Part shown: piece after piece, positions 43,819 to 53,135 of the stretch
Layout: every line of letters begins with the position of its first letter
Numbering within the stretch: position 1 is the stretch's first letter
DNA from: Hymenobacter arizonensis
GTDB lineage: Bacteria > Bacteroidota > Bacteroidia > Cytophagales > Hymenobacteraceae
Direction of reading: 5' to 3'
NCBI RefSeq assembly: GCF_900115775.1
Contig: NZ_FOXS01000004.1
Location: 124,001-188,000 of the forward strand
DNA length: 64,000 nucleotides
The notes under the pieces: model-generated
Database searches by the model: none
The model's input: the letters and a program-made list of their open reading frames with translations, nothing else
What the model was told of the DNA's origin: nothing
Program-made: the position numbers and the translations under genes

Positions 43819-46428
43819 ATGGACTTTAAAAACTTCACCATCAAGGCGCAGGAGGCCGTGCAGAAGGCCACTGAAATCGCCGGGGGCAACCAGCAGCAGG
43901 CCGTGGAAACGGGCCACCTGCTGAAGGCCCTCTTCCAGAGCGACGAGAGCGTCTTCTCGTTTCTCGCCAGCAAGCTCGGGGCGAACCTCAACATCCTCAC
44001 CCCGCGGCTCGACGCCATCGTGGCCGCTTACCCCAAGGTGAGCGGCGGCTCGCCCTACTTCGCCAACGAGGCCGCTGCCGCCGTGCAGCGCGCCACCGCG
44101 GCCATGAAGGACATGGGCGACGAATTTGTATCCGTGGAACACCTGCTGCTCGGCATCCTCGGCGGCAAGGACGCTGTGGCCACCCTGCTCAAAGACACCG
44201 GCTTCAACGACAAGGACCTGAAAGCTGCCATCAAGGAGCTGCGCGGCGGCCGCAAAGTCACGAGCCCGAGCGCCGAAGACCAGTACCAGAGCCTGAACCG
44301 CTACGCCCGCAACCTCAACGAGCAGGTGCGCGCCGGCAAGATGGACCCCGTGATTGGCCGCGACGAGGAAATCCGCCGCGTGCTGCAAATCCTCTCGCGC
44401 CGCACCAAAAACAACCCCGTGCTACTCGGCGAGCCCGGCGTGGGCAAAACCGCCATTGTGGAGGGCCTGGCCCAGCGCATCGTGGCCGGCGACGTGCCCG
44501 AAAACCTGCGCGACAAAACCATCATGAGCCTCGACATGGGCCTGCTGGTAGCAGGAGCCAAGTACAAGGGCGAGTTTGAGGAGCGCCTCAAGGCCGTCAT
44601 TAAAGAAGTGACCGACTCCGAAGGTCAGATTGTGCTCTTCATCGACGAGATGCACACCCTCATCGGGGCCGGCGGTGGGGGCGAAGGCGCTATGGACGCT
44701 GCCAACCTGCTCAAGCCCGCCCTGGCGCGCGGCGAGCTGCACGCCATCGGGGCCACCACGCTCAAGGAATACCAGAAGTACATCGAGAAAGACAAGGCCC
44801 TGGAGCGCCGCTTCCAGGCCGTGATGGTGGACGAGCCCAGCATTGAGGACGCCATCAGCATCATGCGCGGCATCAAGGAGAAGTACGAGCTGCACCACGG
44901 CGTGCGCATCACCGACGACGCCGTGATTGCGGCCGTGGAGCTGAGCGCCCGCTACATTACCGACCGCTTCCTGCCCGACAAGGCCATCGACCTCATGGAC
45001 GAGTCGGCCGCCAAGCTGCGCATCGAGCTGAACTCCATGCCCGTGGAGCTCGACGAAATCCAGCGCCGCATCATGCAGCTCGAGATTGAGCGCGAGGCCA
45101 TCCGCCGCGAAAACAACCACGACCGCGAAGCCGTGCTCAGCAAGGACCTGGCCGAGCTCAACGACAAGCGCGACAGCCTCAAGGCCCGTTGGGAAAGCGA
45201 AAAAGGCATCCTAACCGGCATCCAGACGCAGAAAGAAGCCATCGAACAGTTCAAATTGGAGGCTGAGCAAGCCGAGCGCCAGGGCGATTACGCTCGGGTA
45301 GCGGAGCTGCGCTACGGCAAGATTCAGGAGGCCGAAGTCAAGCTCAAGGAGCTGCAGGAGCAAGCCAACGAGAACAAAGACGGCGGCACCATGCTGCAGG
45401 AAGAAGTCACCAGCGAAAGCATTGCCGAGGTGGTGGCCAAGTGGACCGGCATCCCGGTAAGCAAAATGCTGCAGTCGGACCGTGAGAAGCTGCTGCACCT
45501 GGAAGCCGAGCTTGGTAAACGAGTAGCAGGACAGTCCGAAGCCATCGCGGCCATCTCCGACGCCGTGCGCCGCTCCCGCGCCGGCCTGCAAGACCCCAAG
45601 CGGCCCATCGGCTCGTTTATCTTCCTCGGCTCGACCGGCGTGGGCAAAACCGAGCTGGCCAAGGCCCTGGCCGAGTACCTGTTCAACGACGAAAACGCCA
45701 TGGTGCGCATCGACATGAGCGAGTACCAGGAGCGCCACGCCACCTCGCGCCTGATAGGCGCGCCTCCCGGCTACGTGGGCTACGACGAAGGCGGCCAGCT
45801 CACCGAGGCCGTGCGCCGCAAGCCCTATTCGGTGGTGTTGCTCGACGAAATCGAGAAAGCCCACCCGGACGTGTTCAACATCCTGCTGCAAGTGCTCGAC
45901 GATGGCCGCCTCACCGACAACAAAGGCCGGATGGCGAACTTCAAGAACACCATCATCATCATGACCTCCAACACGGGCGCCGACATCATTCAGAAGAATT
46001 TCAAAGAGCTGAACGAGTACAACCACGACGAAGTGGTGGACCGCACCCGCGAGGAAGTAGTAGAGCGCCTCAAGCAGCACATGCGCCCCGAGTTCCTGAA
46101 CCGCATCGACGAAATCGTGATGTTCCAGCCCCTCAAGCGCAAGGAAATTCGCAAGATTGTCGACATCCAGTTCAAGCAAATCCAGCAGCGCCTGGAAGAA
46201 GCCGGCATCCGGCTGGAAGCCACGCCCGAAGTGCTCGACTACCTCGGCGAGGCCGGGTTCGACCCGCAGTTTGGTGCCCGTCCGCTCAAGCGCGTGCTGC
46301 AGCGCGTGATTCTTAATGAGCTGTCAAAGGACATTCTTTCGGGCCGCGTGACAAAAGACGCGGTGGTAGAAGCGGTGCTGGAAGACGGCGCGGTGAAGTT
46401 TGAGAACGTAGAAATGCCGGCGGTGTAA
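43819..46428 (+). CDS. clpB: ATP-dependent disaggregase ClpB
   Basis: An 869-residue Hsp100 chaperone that, with DnaK, pulls proteins out of aggregates. Domains in order: N-domain ([19 protein letters not shown], two repeats, about 1-145); AAA+ 1 with Walker A GEPGVGKT (204-211) and Walker B VLFIDEMH; the coiled-coil M domain (about 410-525, from [18 protein letters not shown]) that separates ClpB from ClpA/C; AAA+ 2 with Walker A GSTGVGKT (604-611), Walker [15 protein letters not shown] and sensor [12 protein letters not shown] near the end. Length is as usual. The upstream 185 bases hold no convincing promoter or CIRCE-type repeat. A terminator follows. Confidence 0.98.
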   Translation: MDFKNFTIKAQEAVQKATEIAGGNQQQAVETGHLLKALFQSDESVFSFLASKLGANLNILTPRLDAIVAAYPKVSGGSPYFANEAAAAVQRATAAMKDMGDEFVSVEHLLLGILGGKDAVATLLKDTGFNDKDLKAAIKELRGGRKVTSPSAEDQYQSLNRYARNLNEQVRAGKMDPVIGRDEEIRRVLQILSRRTKNNPVLLGEPGVGKTAIVEGLAQRIVAGDVPENLRDKTIMSLDMGLLVAGAKYKGEFEERLKAVIKEVTDSEGQIVLFIDEMHTLIGAGGGGEGAMDAANLLKPALARGELHAIGATTLKEYQKYIEKDKALERRFQAVMVDEPSIEDAISIMRGIKEKYELHHGVRITDDAVIAAVELSARYITDRFLPDKAIDLMDESAAKLRIELNSMPVELDEIQRRIMQLEIEREAIRRENNHDREAVLSKDLAELNDKRDSLKARWESEKGILTGIQTQKEAIEQFKLEAEQAERQGDYARVAELRYGKIQEAEVKLKELQEQANENKDGGTMLQEEVTSESIAEVVAKWTGIPVSKMLQSDREKLLHLEAELGKRVAGQSEAIAAISDAVRRSRAGLQDPKRPIGSFIFLGSTGVGKTELAKALAEYLFNDENAMVRIDMSEYQERHATSRLIGAPPGYVGYDEGGQLTEAVRRKPYSVVLLDEIEKAHPDVFNILLQVLDDGRLTDNKGRMANFKNTIIIMTSNTGADIIQKNFKELNEYNHDEVVDRTREEVVERLKQHMRPEFLNRIDEIVMFQPLKRKEIRKIVDIQFKQIQQRLEEAGIRLEATPEVLDYLGEAGFDPQFGARPLKRVLQRVILNELSKDILSGRVTKDAVVEAVLEDGAVKFENVEMPAV

Positions 46429-46447
46429 TTGTCGGTTGGTTTTAAAT

Positions 46448-46487
46448 AAAAAGGCCCCCAGGAAATTTCCAACGGGGCCTTTTTTTA
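46448..46487. terminator. Terminator between clpB and the first DTxRA-family gene
   Basis: An 11-bp stem AAAAAGGCCCC (46448-46458) with its complement near 46474-46484, an AT-rich loop and a T run. It can serve both convergent transcripts. Confidence 0.85.
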
Positions 46488-46503
46488 TTGCAGGTTCACG
46501 AAT

Positions 46504-46920
46504 TTAATTGGCGAAATACTTCGACCTTCTCAGCCGGCGTTGAACGTAAGCAGGCAGTGTTTTGCCTGCTTCGTACTCACTTAATAATCTGCTTTCCCGG
46601 GCGCTACTAAAGCGAGTGAGTTTACTAATGCCAATGACAGCAGGTATGCCGCCGAATAGAGCTACTCCGGTTGCAGTGCCAGCAGGTGTACTTGTAAATC
46701 CTCCGGCAGTACTGCTACTGGCTGCTACTGTAATAATGCGAATAGCAAAAGCGCTTCCAACCACTGTCCAGATAATTCCTCCGGTGCGGTGCTTGCTGAA
46801 CATGTTACTAATTGCACGAACTGTGTCGGCACGCGAAAATGCTTGTGAAGCGGGGCGTTGGGCATGCGCATTCAGGGCGATTGCCAGAATGAAGCTCAAA
46901 ATGAGTAAATGTTTTTTCAT
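46504..46920 (-). CDS. Exported protein of the DTxRA family, paralogue 1
   Basis: A 138-residue protein: signal peptide MKKHLLILSFILAIALNAHA (cleavage after HAQ), then SRADTVRAISNMFSKHRTGG, two hydrophobic stretches (about 50-66 and 82-98), and the C-terminal motif LLSEYEAGKTLPAYVQRRL. The same order of elements recurs in the two genes upstream on the same strand. No known family was recognised. The hydrophobic segments are glycine- and alanine-rich, suggesting paired membrane helices after export. The ATG at 46920 was chosen because it gives the signal peptide; the frame is open 11 codons further. Confidence 0.65.
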   Translation of the reverse strand: MKKHLLILSFILAIALNAHAQRPASQAFSRADTVRAISNMFSKHRTGGIIWTVVGSAFAIRIITVAASSSTAGGFTSTPAGTATGVALFGGIPAVIGISKLTRFSSARESRLLSEYEAGKTLPAYVQRRLRRSKYFAN

Positions 46921-47015
46921 GGTAGCTGCAGGAGGTAAAAAAGTAATCCGCACGAAATCTGGATGGTCAATACCCAGTACGCTCTAAAGTCAAATCTACT
47001 GCCGTTGCGCCCACT

Positions 47016-47199
47016 CTGGCGCGAGTTTAGGCGCAGCCGTGACTCGTGACCGGCTATGATGTGGAGGCTGTGCCTCCACTGCCGCGCAAGCGGCATAGCA
47101 ATGCTGCCTAGCCCGCATAACTAAGCAAGTCGTTCTGCTGCGAGGCCCAGCCTCGCCCGATGAACAGTCACGAGTTACGCTGCGCTAAACTCGCGCCAG
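47016..47199. repeat. Cloverleaf-like palindromic element
   Basis: Terminal arms 47016-47050 and 47167-47199 are inverted repeats of about 33 bp with one single-base substitution and two single-base bulges. Inside are three perfect hairpins: 47061-47079 (GTGGAGGC/GCCTCCAC), 47081-47094 (GCCGC/GCGGC, GCAA loop) and 47140-47156 (GCGAGGC/GCCTCGC). The whole folds as a closed stem with three arms. It lies between two paralogous genes and has no reading frame. It may be a non-autonomous mobile element or a structured RNA; the strand is undecided. Confidence 0.7.
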
Positions 47200-47278
47200 C
47201 AGAACGAACCAGAAACGCCAGCCACCGCCGTCAGCCACGGCGGCGGGGTGGGGGTAGCGGGCTGCCCTGCTAAATCCC

Positions 47279-48232
47279 TCACTTACGTCGGCGGGCAGCT
47301 CGGCGCTCTAGTCGCTCGCGGTAGGTACGACCCGACGCAATGTGCTTGGTTTTAAGTTGTGCCCGCAGGCTTGCGGGCAGCGGGGTTCCGGCCAAGTAGC
47401 TCGTGCGCAACGCTTCAAACTTATCGGTGGAATACGGCGCATTGTGAATATACATGTACGCCACGCCGCCCGTCATCAACGCTAGGCCGAGGGCTATTTG
47501 CCCACCAGACGGTTCGTTGCTCTGGGGTTGAGAATAGGGCGTGGAAGGGGTGCTGGTGCCGCTGGCCCCGGTCATGAGGCGAAGCCCCGGCAGCGCCAGT
47601 AGTATGGGCAGTTGTCCGTTCAGGCGCTTTGCCAGAAACAACCCCAGCACCGCATCAAGGGTGTCTTGCCGGGCATCGGCCAGCGTTTGGGGTGGGGCTG
47701 CGAGGGGCGCATCGGTCACTGGAGTTTCTGTATTCTGAGGCGCGGGCCCACTGCTGCCTGGCGTTGGCGCAGGGGAAGTGCTGCTCAAGGCCAGGAAGGG
47801 GTTGGGGGCCGAAGCCGTGCCGTGCAAAGGGGCGAAGTTGTCGCGCAGTCGACGCACCACATCGGCTGGCAGATGACCGGTGGCGGCCAAGTCGCGCAGC
47901 ACGCGCTGCTCGCGTCCCCAGCCAAACTGAATAACTTTTTTGGTGCCCAACAGTGCCAGGCCCGAGCCAATGACCACGCCCGGCGTCCAGACGCCAGCAC
48001 TGGTGGCTTGTTGGGCGGGAATAATGGATGCCGCCATGCCCACCCCGCCAAATGCCAGCCACCCAAACCCGCCGCCGCGCCGGCTCTTGAAAAGCTCGTG
48101 CACAGCGCGGGCCGTGTCGAGCCGGGTGAGGACGGGTGTGGCCGCCTCACCCGTGGCCGCCGGTTGCTGGGCGTGGGCCGGGATTGTAATTAAAAAGCAA
48201 AGTAGAAGCAGAAGAAAGTAGAGTTTGGACAT
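47279..48232 (-). CDS. Exported protein of the DTxRA family, paralogue 2 with internal duplication
   Basis: A 317-residue protein: signal peptide MSKLYFLLLLLCFLITIPAH (cleavage after HAQ), then a first module LTRLDTARAVHELFKSRRGG ... two hydrophobic stretches ... REQRVLRDLAATGHLPADVV with RRLR, a Ser/Pro/Thr-rich linker (about 150-185), and a second module ARQDTLDAVLGLFLAKRLNG ... two hydrophobic stretches ... FEALRTSYLAGTPLPASLRA. So it equals two copies of the neighbouring paralogues fused. It ends in a basic tail (ERLERRAARRRK). The ATG at 48232 gives the signal; the frame opens nine codons earlier. Function is unknown. Confidence 0.65.
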   Translation of the reverse strand: MSKLYFLLLLLCFLITIPAHAQQPAATGEAATPVLTRLDTARAVHELFKSRRGGGFGWLAFGGVGMAASIIPAQQATSAGVWTPGVVIGSGLALLGTKKVIQFGWGREQRVLRDLAATGHLPADVVRRLRDNFAPLHGTASAPNPFLALSSTSPAPTPGSSGPAPQNTETPVTDAPLAAPPQTLADARQDTLDAVLGLFLAKRLNGQLPILLALPGLRLMTGASGTSTPSTPYSQPQSNEPSGGQIALGLALMTGGVAYMYIHNAPYSTDKFEALRTSYLAGTPLPASLRAQLKTKHIASGRTYRERLERRAARRRK

Positions 48233-48328
48233 GCTGAGCAGTTTGTAGTAAATAGGCACAAGATACTAGCGGCCGTTTGGTTGTGTGCTTCGAGTTCCTT
48301 GTGCCCCGGCTACGGTACATTGCCTGTG

Positions 48329-48373
48329 GATGAAATAGTAAACCGACTGTTTGGTTCGGTTTACTATTTCATC
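48329..48373. repeat. Perfect 18-bp hairpin
   Basis: Arms 48329-48346 and 48356-48373 are perfectly complementary around a 9-base loop. AT-rich, without a T run, about 100 bases upstream of the paralogue 2 start on the minus strand; it could be an operator or the end of a mobile repeat. Confidence 0.65.
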
Positions 48374-48402
48374 GCGAAGTGGAATGCGAAAATCGGCTGG
48401 CG

Positions 48403-48513
48403 GAGGTAGAGACGCAATATGTTGCGTCTCGTCGTTGAACGACTGTTGAACGACTTGAATAGAACAACTCAATGGCGCGGTCCCGAAGACGCAAAATGTT
48501 GCGTCTCTACCTC
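48403..48513. repeat. MITE-like element with 15-bp terminal inverted repeats
   Basis: Begins GAGGTAGAGACGCAA and ends with its exact complement TTGCGTCTCTACCTC. Each end is itself a hairpin (AGACGCAA ... TTGCGTCT). The about 55-base centre has a short direct repeat (TTGAACGACT twice). It has no gene and sits between two paralogues. Confidence 0.7.
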
Positions 48514-48629
48514 GTTCTCGCAAACCACTTCGTGAGCAGTATATCTCCGCGCTGCAGCCCTTTCCAATCGTTCATCAAGTGCTATTCCAGGCCAGTGTCC
48601 TGAGTGTCCGGCGCTACGCCAAGCCTACC

Positions 48630-49058
48630 TCATTTACCATCCCGAGGCACCGCAAAGTGCCGGCGCCTCAAGCGGCTGCTGATTGCTGAGGGCAGGGGCT
48701 GGCCCTGCTCGTAGGCGCCGATGGCAGCGCCTTCTCGCTCCGGCGTAACCTCTTTTTGCCGGCTTTTCCCCACCAGCAGCAGCGGCACTCCCACGGCCCC
48801 CAGCCCAATGGCACTCATGTACACCGCGGCCCCACTCAGGTCATCGGAAGCAGCGGCTCCTGCTACTGTCGCGGCCGCAGCGAGGCCAATGGTAATGCCG
48901 CCGGCCGTAGCCAGTGAACTGGCGCTGGCCCGGCGCTCCTCAAACAATGCCCGCACGGCGCGCACCGTATCGGCCCTGGAATACTTGGTTTGGGCAGTAG
49001 CTGGCAACCCGAGGCAAGCCAGGCACAGCAGAATGATTGAACAAGCCCGGTGAGTCAT
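48630..49058 (-). CDS. Exported protein of the DTxRA family, paralogue 3
   Basis: A 142-residue protein: signal peptide MTHRACSIILLCLACLGLPA (cleavage after TAQ), YSRADTVRAVRALFEERRAS, two Ala/Gly-rich hydrophobic stretches (about 48-68 and 78-98), then GAAIGAYEQGQPLPSAISSRL followed by basic RRRHF. It shares SRADTVRAI/V with paralogue 1 and the Y-x-x-G-x-x-LP-x5-RL motif with both others. Unknown function. It is the upstream-most of the three on the minus strand and probably has its own promoter in 49059-49207. Confidence 0.65.
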   Translation of the reverse strand: MTHRACSIILLCLACLGLPATAQTKYSRADTVRAVRALFEERRASASSLATAGGITIGLAAAATVAGAAASDDLSGAAVYMSAIGLGAVGVPLLLVGKSRQKEVTPEREGAAIGAYEQGQPLPSAISSRLRRRHFAVPRDGK

Positions 49059-49207
49059 TGGCTGAAATGGCTAGGTAGGCGGTTTGCCCTCCATTTAACC
49101 AAGATAATGCAGTTCCTTTATTTTGCATTTCGGAGCCCGCTGGGCCAGAAGGCAGTTTCAGCAAAATCCCGACCTTCACGACTCGCTTTAGTAAAACTGC
49201 ACATCTG

Positions 49208-49804
49208 ATGTCCGTTTTTCAAACTTATCTGCAGCTGGGCTTCCTGCACATCTGTACGCCGCGGGCCGCCGACCACCTCACGTTTCTGCTGGCGCTGTGC
49301 GCGCCCTACGTGCTGGCCGACTGGCGCCGGGTGCTGGCCTTGGTCACGAGTTTCACGGTGGGGCACTCGCTCACGCTGGCCTTGGCCACGTTGGGCATCG
49401 TGGCCATCAACCCCACGCTCATCGAAGCGCTGATTCCGATTACCATCATGGTCACGGCGCTGTTCAACATGCGCGGAGCCAGCCGCGTGCTCAAGCCGCG
49501 GGCGCCCCTGATGCTGGCCACCACCTCCAATTTCCTGGCCCTGGGCTTTGGTCTGATTCACGGCTTAGGTTTTTCCAATTACCTGCAGTCGTTGCTGGGC
49601 GCCAACAGCCGGCCCGTGCTTGAGCTGCTGGCCTTCAACGTGGGCGTTGAACTAGGGCAGGTACTGATTGTGTCCGTTATTCTGCTGGTGGGCGCCGTGC
49701 TGCTGCGGGGCCTGGGCGTGGCGCGCCGCGACTGGCTGCTCACCACCAGCGGCGCAGCCTTGGGCATTGCCACCGTGCTGCTACTGCAGCAGCTGTGGCC
49801 CTGA
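49208..49804 (+). CDS. HupE/UreJ-like membrane protein
   Basis: A 198-residue inner-membrane protein with six helices. The first segment LQLGFLHICTPRAADHLTFLLALC matches the HupE/UreJ pattern of His and Asp-His in a helix (G-F-x-H-I ... DH), and VTSFTVGHSLTLALATLG and GFGLIHGLGFSNYL carry the further conserved histidines. Relatives are implicated in nickel or cobalt uptake; no hydrogenase or urease genes occur here, and the DH-bearing segment is one of several sub-types, so the metal is a guess. Monocistronic. Confidence 0.85.
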   Translation: MSVFQTYLQLGFLHICTPRAADHLTFLLALCAPYVLADWRRVLALVTSFTVGHSLTLALATLGIVAINPTLIEALIPITIMVTALFNMRGASRVLKPRAPLMLATTSNFLALGFGLIHGLGFSNYLQSLLGANSRPVLELLAFNVGVELGQVLIVSVILLVGAVLLRGLGVARRDWLLTTSGAALGIATVLLLQQLWP

Positions 49805-49975
49805 TTTTGAATTTTTGTGCTGCGCGCTTGTTCAGCGCAAATGAGGCCGGTATCTGCCCGATACCCAGCCAATAGCAGCAAGCGCTGGGCGGGCAACTAA
49901 TTGCCGGCCAGCGCAACCTATTTCGTATCTTCGCCGACCTTCCCGGCTAAGGCTATTCTAAATTACTTTTTCTTC

Positions 49976-52330
49976 ATGCGTCGTTTTCTATTAGCCGGCT
50001 TGGTGCTGGCTTTGGCCGGCCAGCTGCCCGCCACTGCCCAAACCACCAACTCGGGCACCGACAAATTTGCACAGCTCGAAACGCTGCTGCCCGGCCCCAA
50101 CTCTTACCGCACGGCCAGCGGCGCGCCCGGCAAAGACTACTGGCAACAGCGGGCCGACTACGACATCCAGGTCACGCTCGACGACGCCAAGCAGGCCATC
50201 AGTGGCCGCGAGACCATCACCTACACCAACCTCTCGCCCGACGTGCTGCCCTACCTCTGGCTGCAGCTCGACCAGAACATTCTGGACAAAAACTCGATAA
50301 CCACCGCCACCCAGGTCAGTCAGCTGCAGGAAAAAATGACTTTCCAGGCGCTGGAAGGCATGCTGTCGGATTTTGACGGCGGTTTCAAAATCGAAAGCGT
50401 GACGGGCAAAGACGGCAAGACTCTCAAAACGGTAATCAACCACACCATGATGCGCGTGGACCTGCCCACGCCCCTGCGCCCCGGCCAGTCCTTCGCCTTC
50501 AACGTGAAGTGGCGCTACAACATCAACGACCAGCTGAAAATCAGCGAGCGCAGCGGCTACGAGTACTTCCCCGAGGATAAGAACTACCTCTACGAAATCG
50601 CGCAGTTTTACCCGCGCATGGCCGTCTATTCCGACAACCAGGGTTGGCAGCACAAGCAGTTCCTCGGCAACGGCGAGTTTACCCTGCCCTTTGGCGACTA
50701 CAAGGTGAGCATCACCGCCCCCGCCGACCACGTGGTGGGCGCCACCGGCACGCTTCAGAACGCCGCGCAGGTACTAACCTCTGCACAGCAAAAGCGGTTG
50801 GAGCAAGCCAAAACGGCCAAGAAACCGGTGCTCATCGTCAGCCAGGCCGAAGCCGTGCAGGCCGAAGGCAAGCGCGCCACCGGCACCAAAACGTGGACCT
50901 ACGCGGCCAAGAACGTGCGCGACTTTGCCTGGGCTTCCTCGCGCAAGTTCATTTGGGACGCCATGCAGATTAAGCAAAACGGCAAGCCCGTGCTGTGCAT
51001 GTCGTACTACCCCAAGGAGGGCAACCCGCTCTGGGGCCAGTACTCGACCGAAGTGGTGGCCCACACCATCAAGACCTACTCCAAGTACACCATTCCCTAC
51101 GAATATCCCGTGGCCATTTCCGTGCACGGCCCGGTGGGTGGTATGGAGTACCCGATGATATGCTTCAACGGCGGCCGCCCCGAGAAGGACGGCACCTATT
51201 CGGCACAGCGGAAATACGGGATGATTTCGGTGATTATCCACGAAGTGGGGCACAACTTCTTCCCCATGATTATCAACTCCGACGAGCGGCAGTGGTCGTG
51301 GATGGACGAGGGCCTGAACACGTTTGTGCAGTACCTCACCGAGCAGGAGTGGGAGCGCAACTACCCGTCGGTACGCGGCGAGCCGGCCAACATCGTATCG
51401 TATATGCGGACGGATAAGAGCCTGCAAACGCCGATTATGACCAACTCGGAGTCGGTATTGCAGTTCGGCCCTAACGCCTACGCCAAGCCGGCTACGGCCC
51501 TGAACATCCTGCGCGAGACGGTGATGGGGCGCGAGCTCTTCGACCACGCCTTCAAGACCTACGCCCAGCGCTGGGCCTACAAGCACCCCACGCCCGCCGA
51601 CTTCTTCCGCACGATGGAAGACGCCTCGGCCGTGGACCTGGACTGGTTCTGGCGCGGCTGGTTCTACACCACCGACCGCTCTGACCTCGCCTTGGAAAGC
51701 GTCAAGTACTACACCCCGAGCACCGGCGACCCGGCCGTGGAGAAGGCCCGCCAGCAACAGCTGCAAGCGGCGGCCGCCCCCTCCATCTCGGCCCAGCGCA
51801 ACGCCACCGCCCTCACCAGCACGCTAGTGGACGAGAAGCCCGAGCTCAAGGACTTCTACAACCAGTACAACCCGCTGGCCGTCACGCCCGCCGACCAGCA
51901 GCGCTACACCGCCTACCTGGGCGGCCTCAGCCCCGAGCAGCGCCAGCGCCTGGGCCAGCAGCAGCACTTCTACGAACTGAGCCTGCGCAACGTCGGCGGC
52001 CTGGTCATGCCCGTCATCGTCCAGCTCACCTACGCCGATAAGTCCACCGAAATCCAGACCATCCCGGCCGAAATCTGGCGCAAGAACAACGCGCAGGTCA
52101 GCAAGATTATCGTCACCAAGCAGCCCGTCGTCTCCTTCGTGCTCGACCCCTTCCAGCAGACGGCCGACACGGACCTGAGCAACAACGCCTTCCCCCGCCA
52201 GGCCGCCGCCTCCCGCTTCGAGCTCTTCCAGCAGCAGCAACCCGCCCCCCAGAACCCCATGCAGCAGGCCCAGTCGGCCAGCCCCGCTCCCAAGCAGGAG
52301 CAAAAGCCTGTGGGTGGCGGAGGTCAGTAA
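49976..52330 (+). CDS. M1 family metallopeptidase, exported
   Basis: A 784-residue zinc aminopeptidase-like enzyme. Signal peptide MRRFLLAGLVLALAGQLPAT (cleavage after AQT). The N-terminal beta domain starts RADYDIQVTLDDAKQAISG; the substrate-recognition motif appears as GGMEYPMICFNGG (GxMEN variant with Tyr). The zinc site is HEVGH (422-426) with Glu445 in WMDEG, exactly HExxH-x18-E. The C-terminal part holds FAVTPAD-like strands and ends in a disordered Gln/Pro/Ala tail. The variant of GxMEN suggests altered N-terminal recognition. The ATG at 49976 was chosen because it gives the signal peptide; a TATCTTCG box-like site lies about 43 bases upstream (49926-49933). Confidence 0.92.
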   Translation: MRRFLLAGLVLALAGQLPATAQTTNSGTDKFAQLETLLPGPNSYRTASGAPGKDYWQQRADYDIQVTLDDAKQAISGRETITYTNLSPDVLPYLWLQLDQNILDKNSITTATQVSQLQEKMTFQALEGMLSDFDGGFKIESVTGKDGKTLKTVINHTMMRVDLPTPLRPGQSFAFNVKWRYNINDQLKISERSGYEYFPEDKNYLYEIAQFYPRMAVYSDNQGWQHKQFLGNGEFTLPFGDYKVSITAPADHVVGATGTLQNAAQVLTSAQQKRLEQAKTAKKPVLIVSQAEAVQAEGKRATGTKTWTYAAKNVRDFAWASSRKFIWDAMQIKQNGKPVLCMSYYPKEGNPLWGQYSTEVVAHTIKTYSKYTIPYEYPVAISVHGPVGGMEYPMICFNGGRPEKDGTYSAQRKYGMISVIIHEVGHNFFPMIINSDERQWSWMDEGLNTFVQYLTEQEWERNYPSVRGEPANIVSYMRTDKSLQTPIMTNSESVLQFGPNAYAKPATALNILRETVMGRELFDHAFKTYAQRWAYKHPTPADFFRTMEDASAVDLDWFWRGWFYTTDRSDLALESVKYYTPSTGDPAVEKARQQQLQAAAAPSISAQRNATALTSTLVDEKPELKDFYNQYNPLAVTPADQQRYTAYLGGLSPEQRQRLGQQQHFYELSLRNVGGLVMPVIVQLTYADKSTEIQTIPAEIWRKNNAQVSKIIVTKQPVVSFVLDPFQQTADTDLSNNAFPRQAAASRFELFQQQQPAPQNPMQQAQSASPAPKQEQKPVGGGGQ

Positions 52331-52349
52331 TTGACCTTAGTCAACGCAC

Positions 52350-52382
52350 AAAAAAAGCGGCTCGATTGAGCCGCTTTTTTTA
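52350..52382 (+). terminator. Terminator after the M1 peptidase gene
   Basis: A 14-bp stem (52350-52363 with 52368-52381), four-base loop, seven Ts. Confidence 0.9.
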
Positions 52383-52447
52383 TGCGTTATAATCGTAGTC
52401 AAGTGTCGCGTCTCTACACCGTTTCCAATTGATTGTTGCATAAGGTC

Positions 52448-53122
52448 TTAATCCTTACGTGCGTCGCCGCCTATCATTCTTGAGGTTAGCCCCGACTTTT
52501 TCACAACTTCGCTCCACACCACACCCACTACGTGCACCACAAAAAAGGCGATAATCAAGTACATGGTGACATTGTGAATTTCCTCGGCGGTGTGTTCAAT
52601 TTGGTCGAAAAAGGCAACCTCGTTGTGGTAAGTAAGGATGATGCCGGTGATGACCATAACGGTCAGAAAGACATAGAACAGCGCGTAGGTGCTGCGGGCA
52701 TAAAGCGCCACCCCAGCATCGCCCTTGTCGGCCGGAGCAGCCAAGCGGTAGCGGCGCGCAACCGCCATCAAACGGCTTGAAAATCGCATTTCCGAAGGCC
52801 CGCGCAGCTCCAGAATCACGCGAAACAGCCAGAATGCGGCCAGCGCCAAGCCCAAGTAGATGTGCCATTCCCAGATGCGCTCACTCAGAATGTGCGTGAG
52901 CGAACGGGCCTGCTTCTCCGTGAGGGCGATGTTTTCCTTGGCCATGGTTTCCTGAAACTCCGGCACGGCCGAGCGGGCGTTTACAATCACCCGCTGAAAT
53001 AAGATGGTTAGGAGCTGTCCACTGACCAGCAGTGCATTGCCCCAGTGCCAGATGCGTACGGGCGCGCTGTAGTCGTTGATGGGGGCGTGGGTAACGGGCG
53101 CCAGGGTCGAAGTCGGGTTCAT
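52448..53122 (-). CDS. Cytochrome b561-like membrane protein
   Basis: A 224-residue di-haem-type membrane cytochrome with four helices. Candidate haem ligands are the histidines in VRIWHWGNALLV (helix 1), WEWHIYLGLAL (helix 2), and FFVVHVVGVV (helix 4), with an additional TYHNE after helix 3, in the order of Ni/Fe-hydrogenase-type b cytochromes. It should move electrons between quinone and a periplasmic or membrane partner. The start is the ATG at 53122, 13 bases after the stop of the aminotransferase gene, so the two are one operon; a functional link is not obvious. Confidence 0.87.
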   Translation of the reverse strand: MNPTSTLAPVTHAPINDYSAPVRIWHWGNALLVSGQLLTILFQRVIVNARSAVPEFQETMAKENIALTEKQARSLTHILSERIWEWHIYLGLALAAFWLFRVILELRGPSEMRFSSRLMAVARRYRLAAPADKGDAGVALYARSTYALFYVFLTVMVITGIILTYHNEVAFFDQIEHTAEEIHNVTMYLIIAFFVVHVVGVVWSEVVKKSGLTSRMIGGDARKD

Positions 53123-53135
53123 CAGAAAAAAGAAA

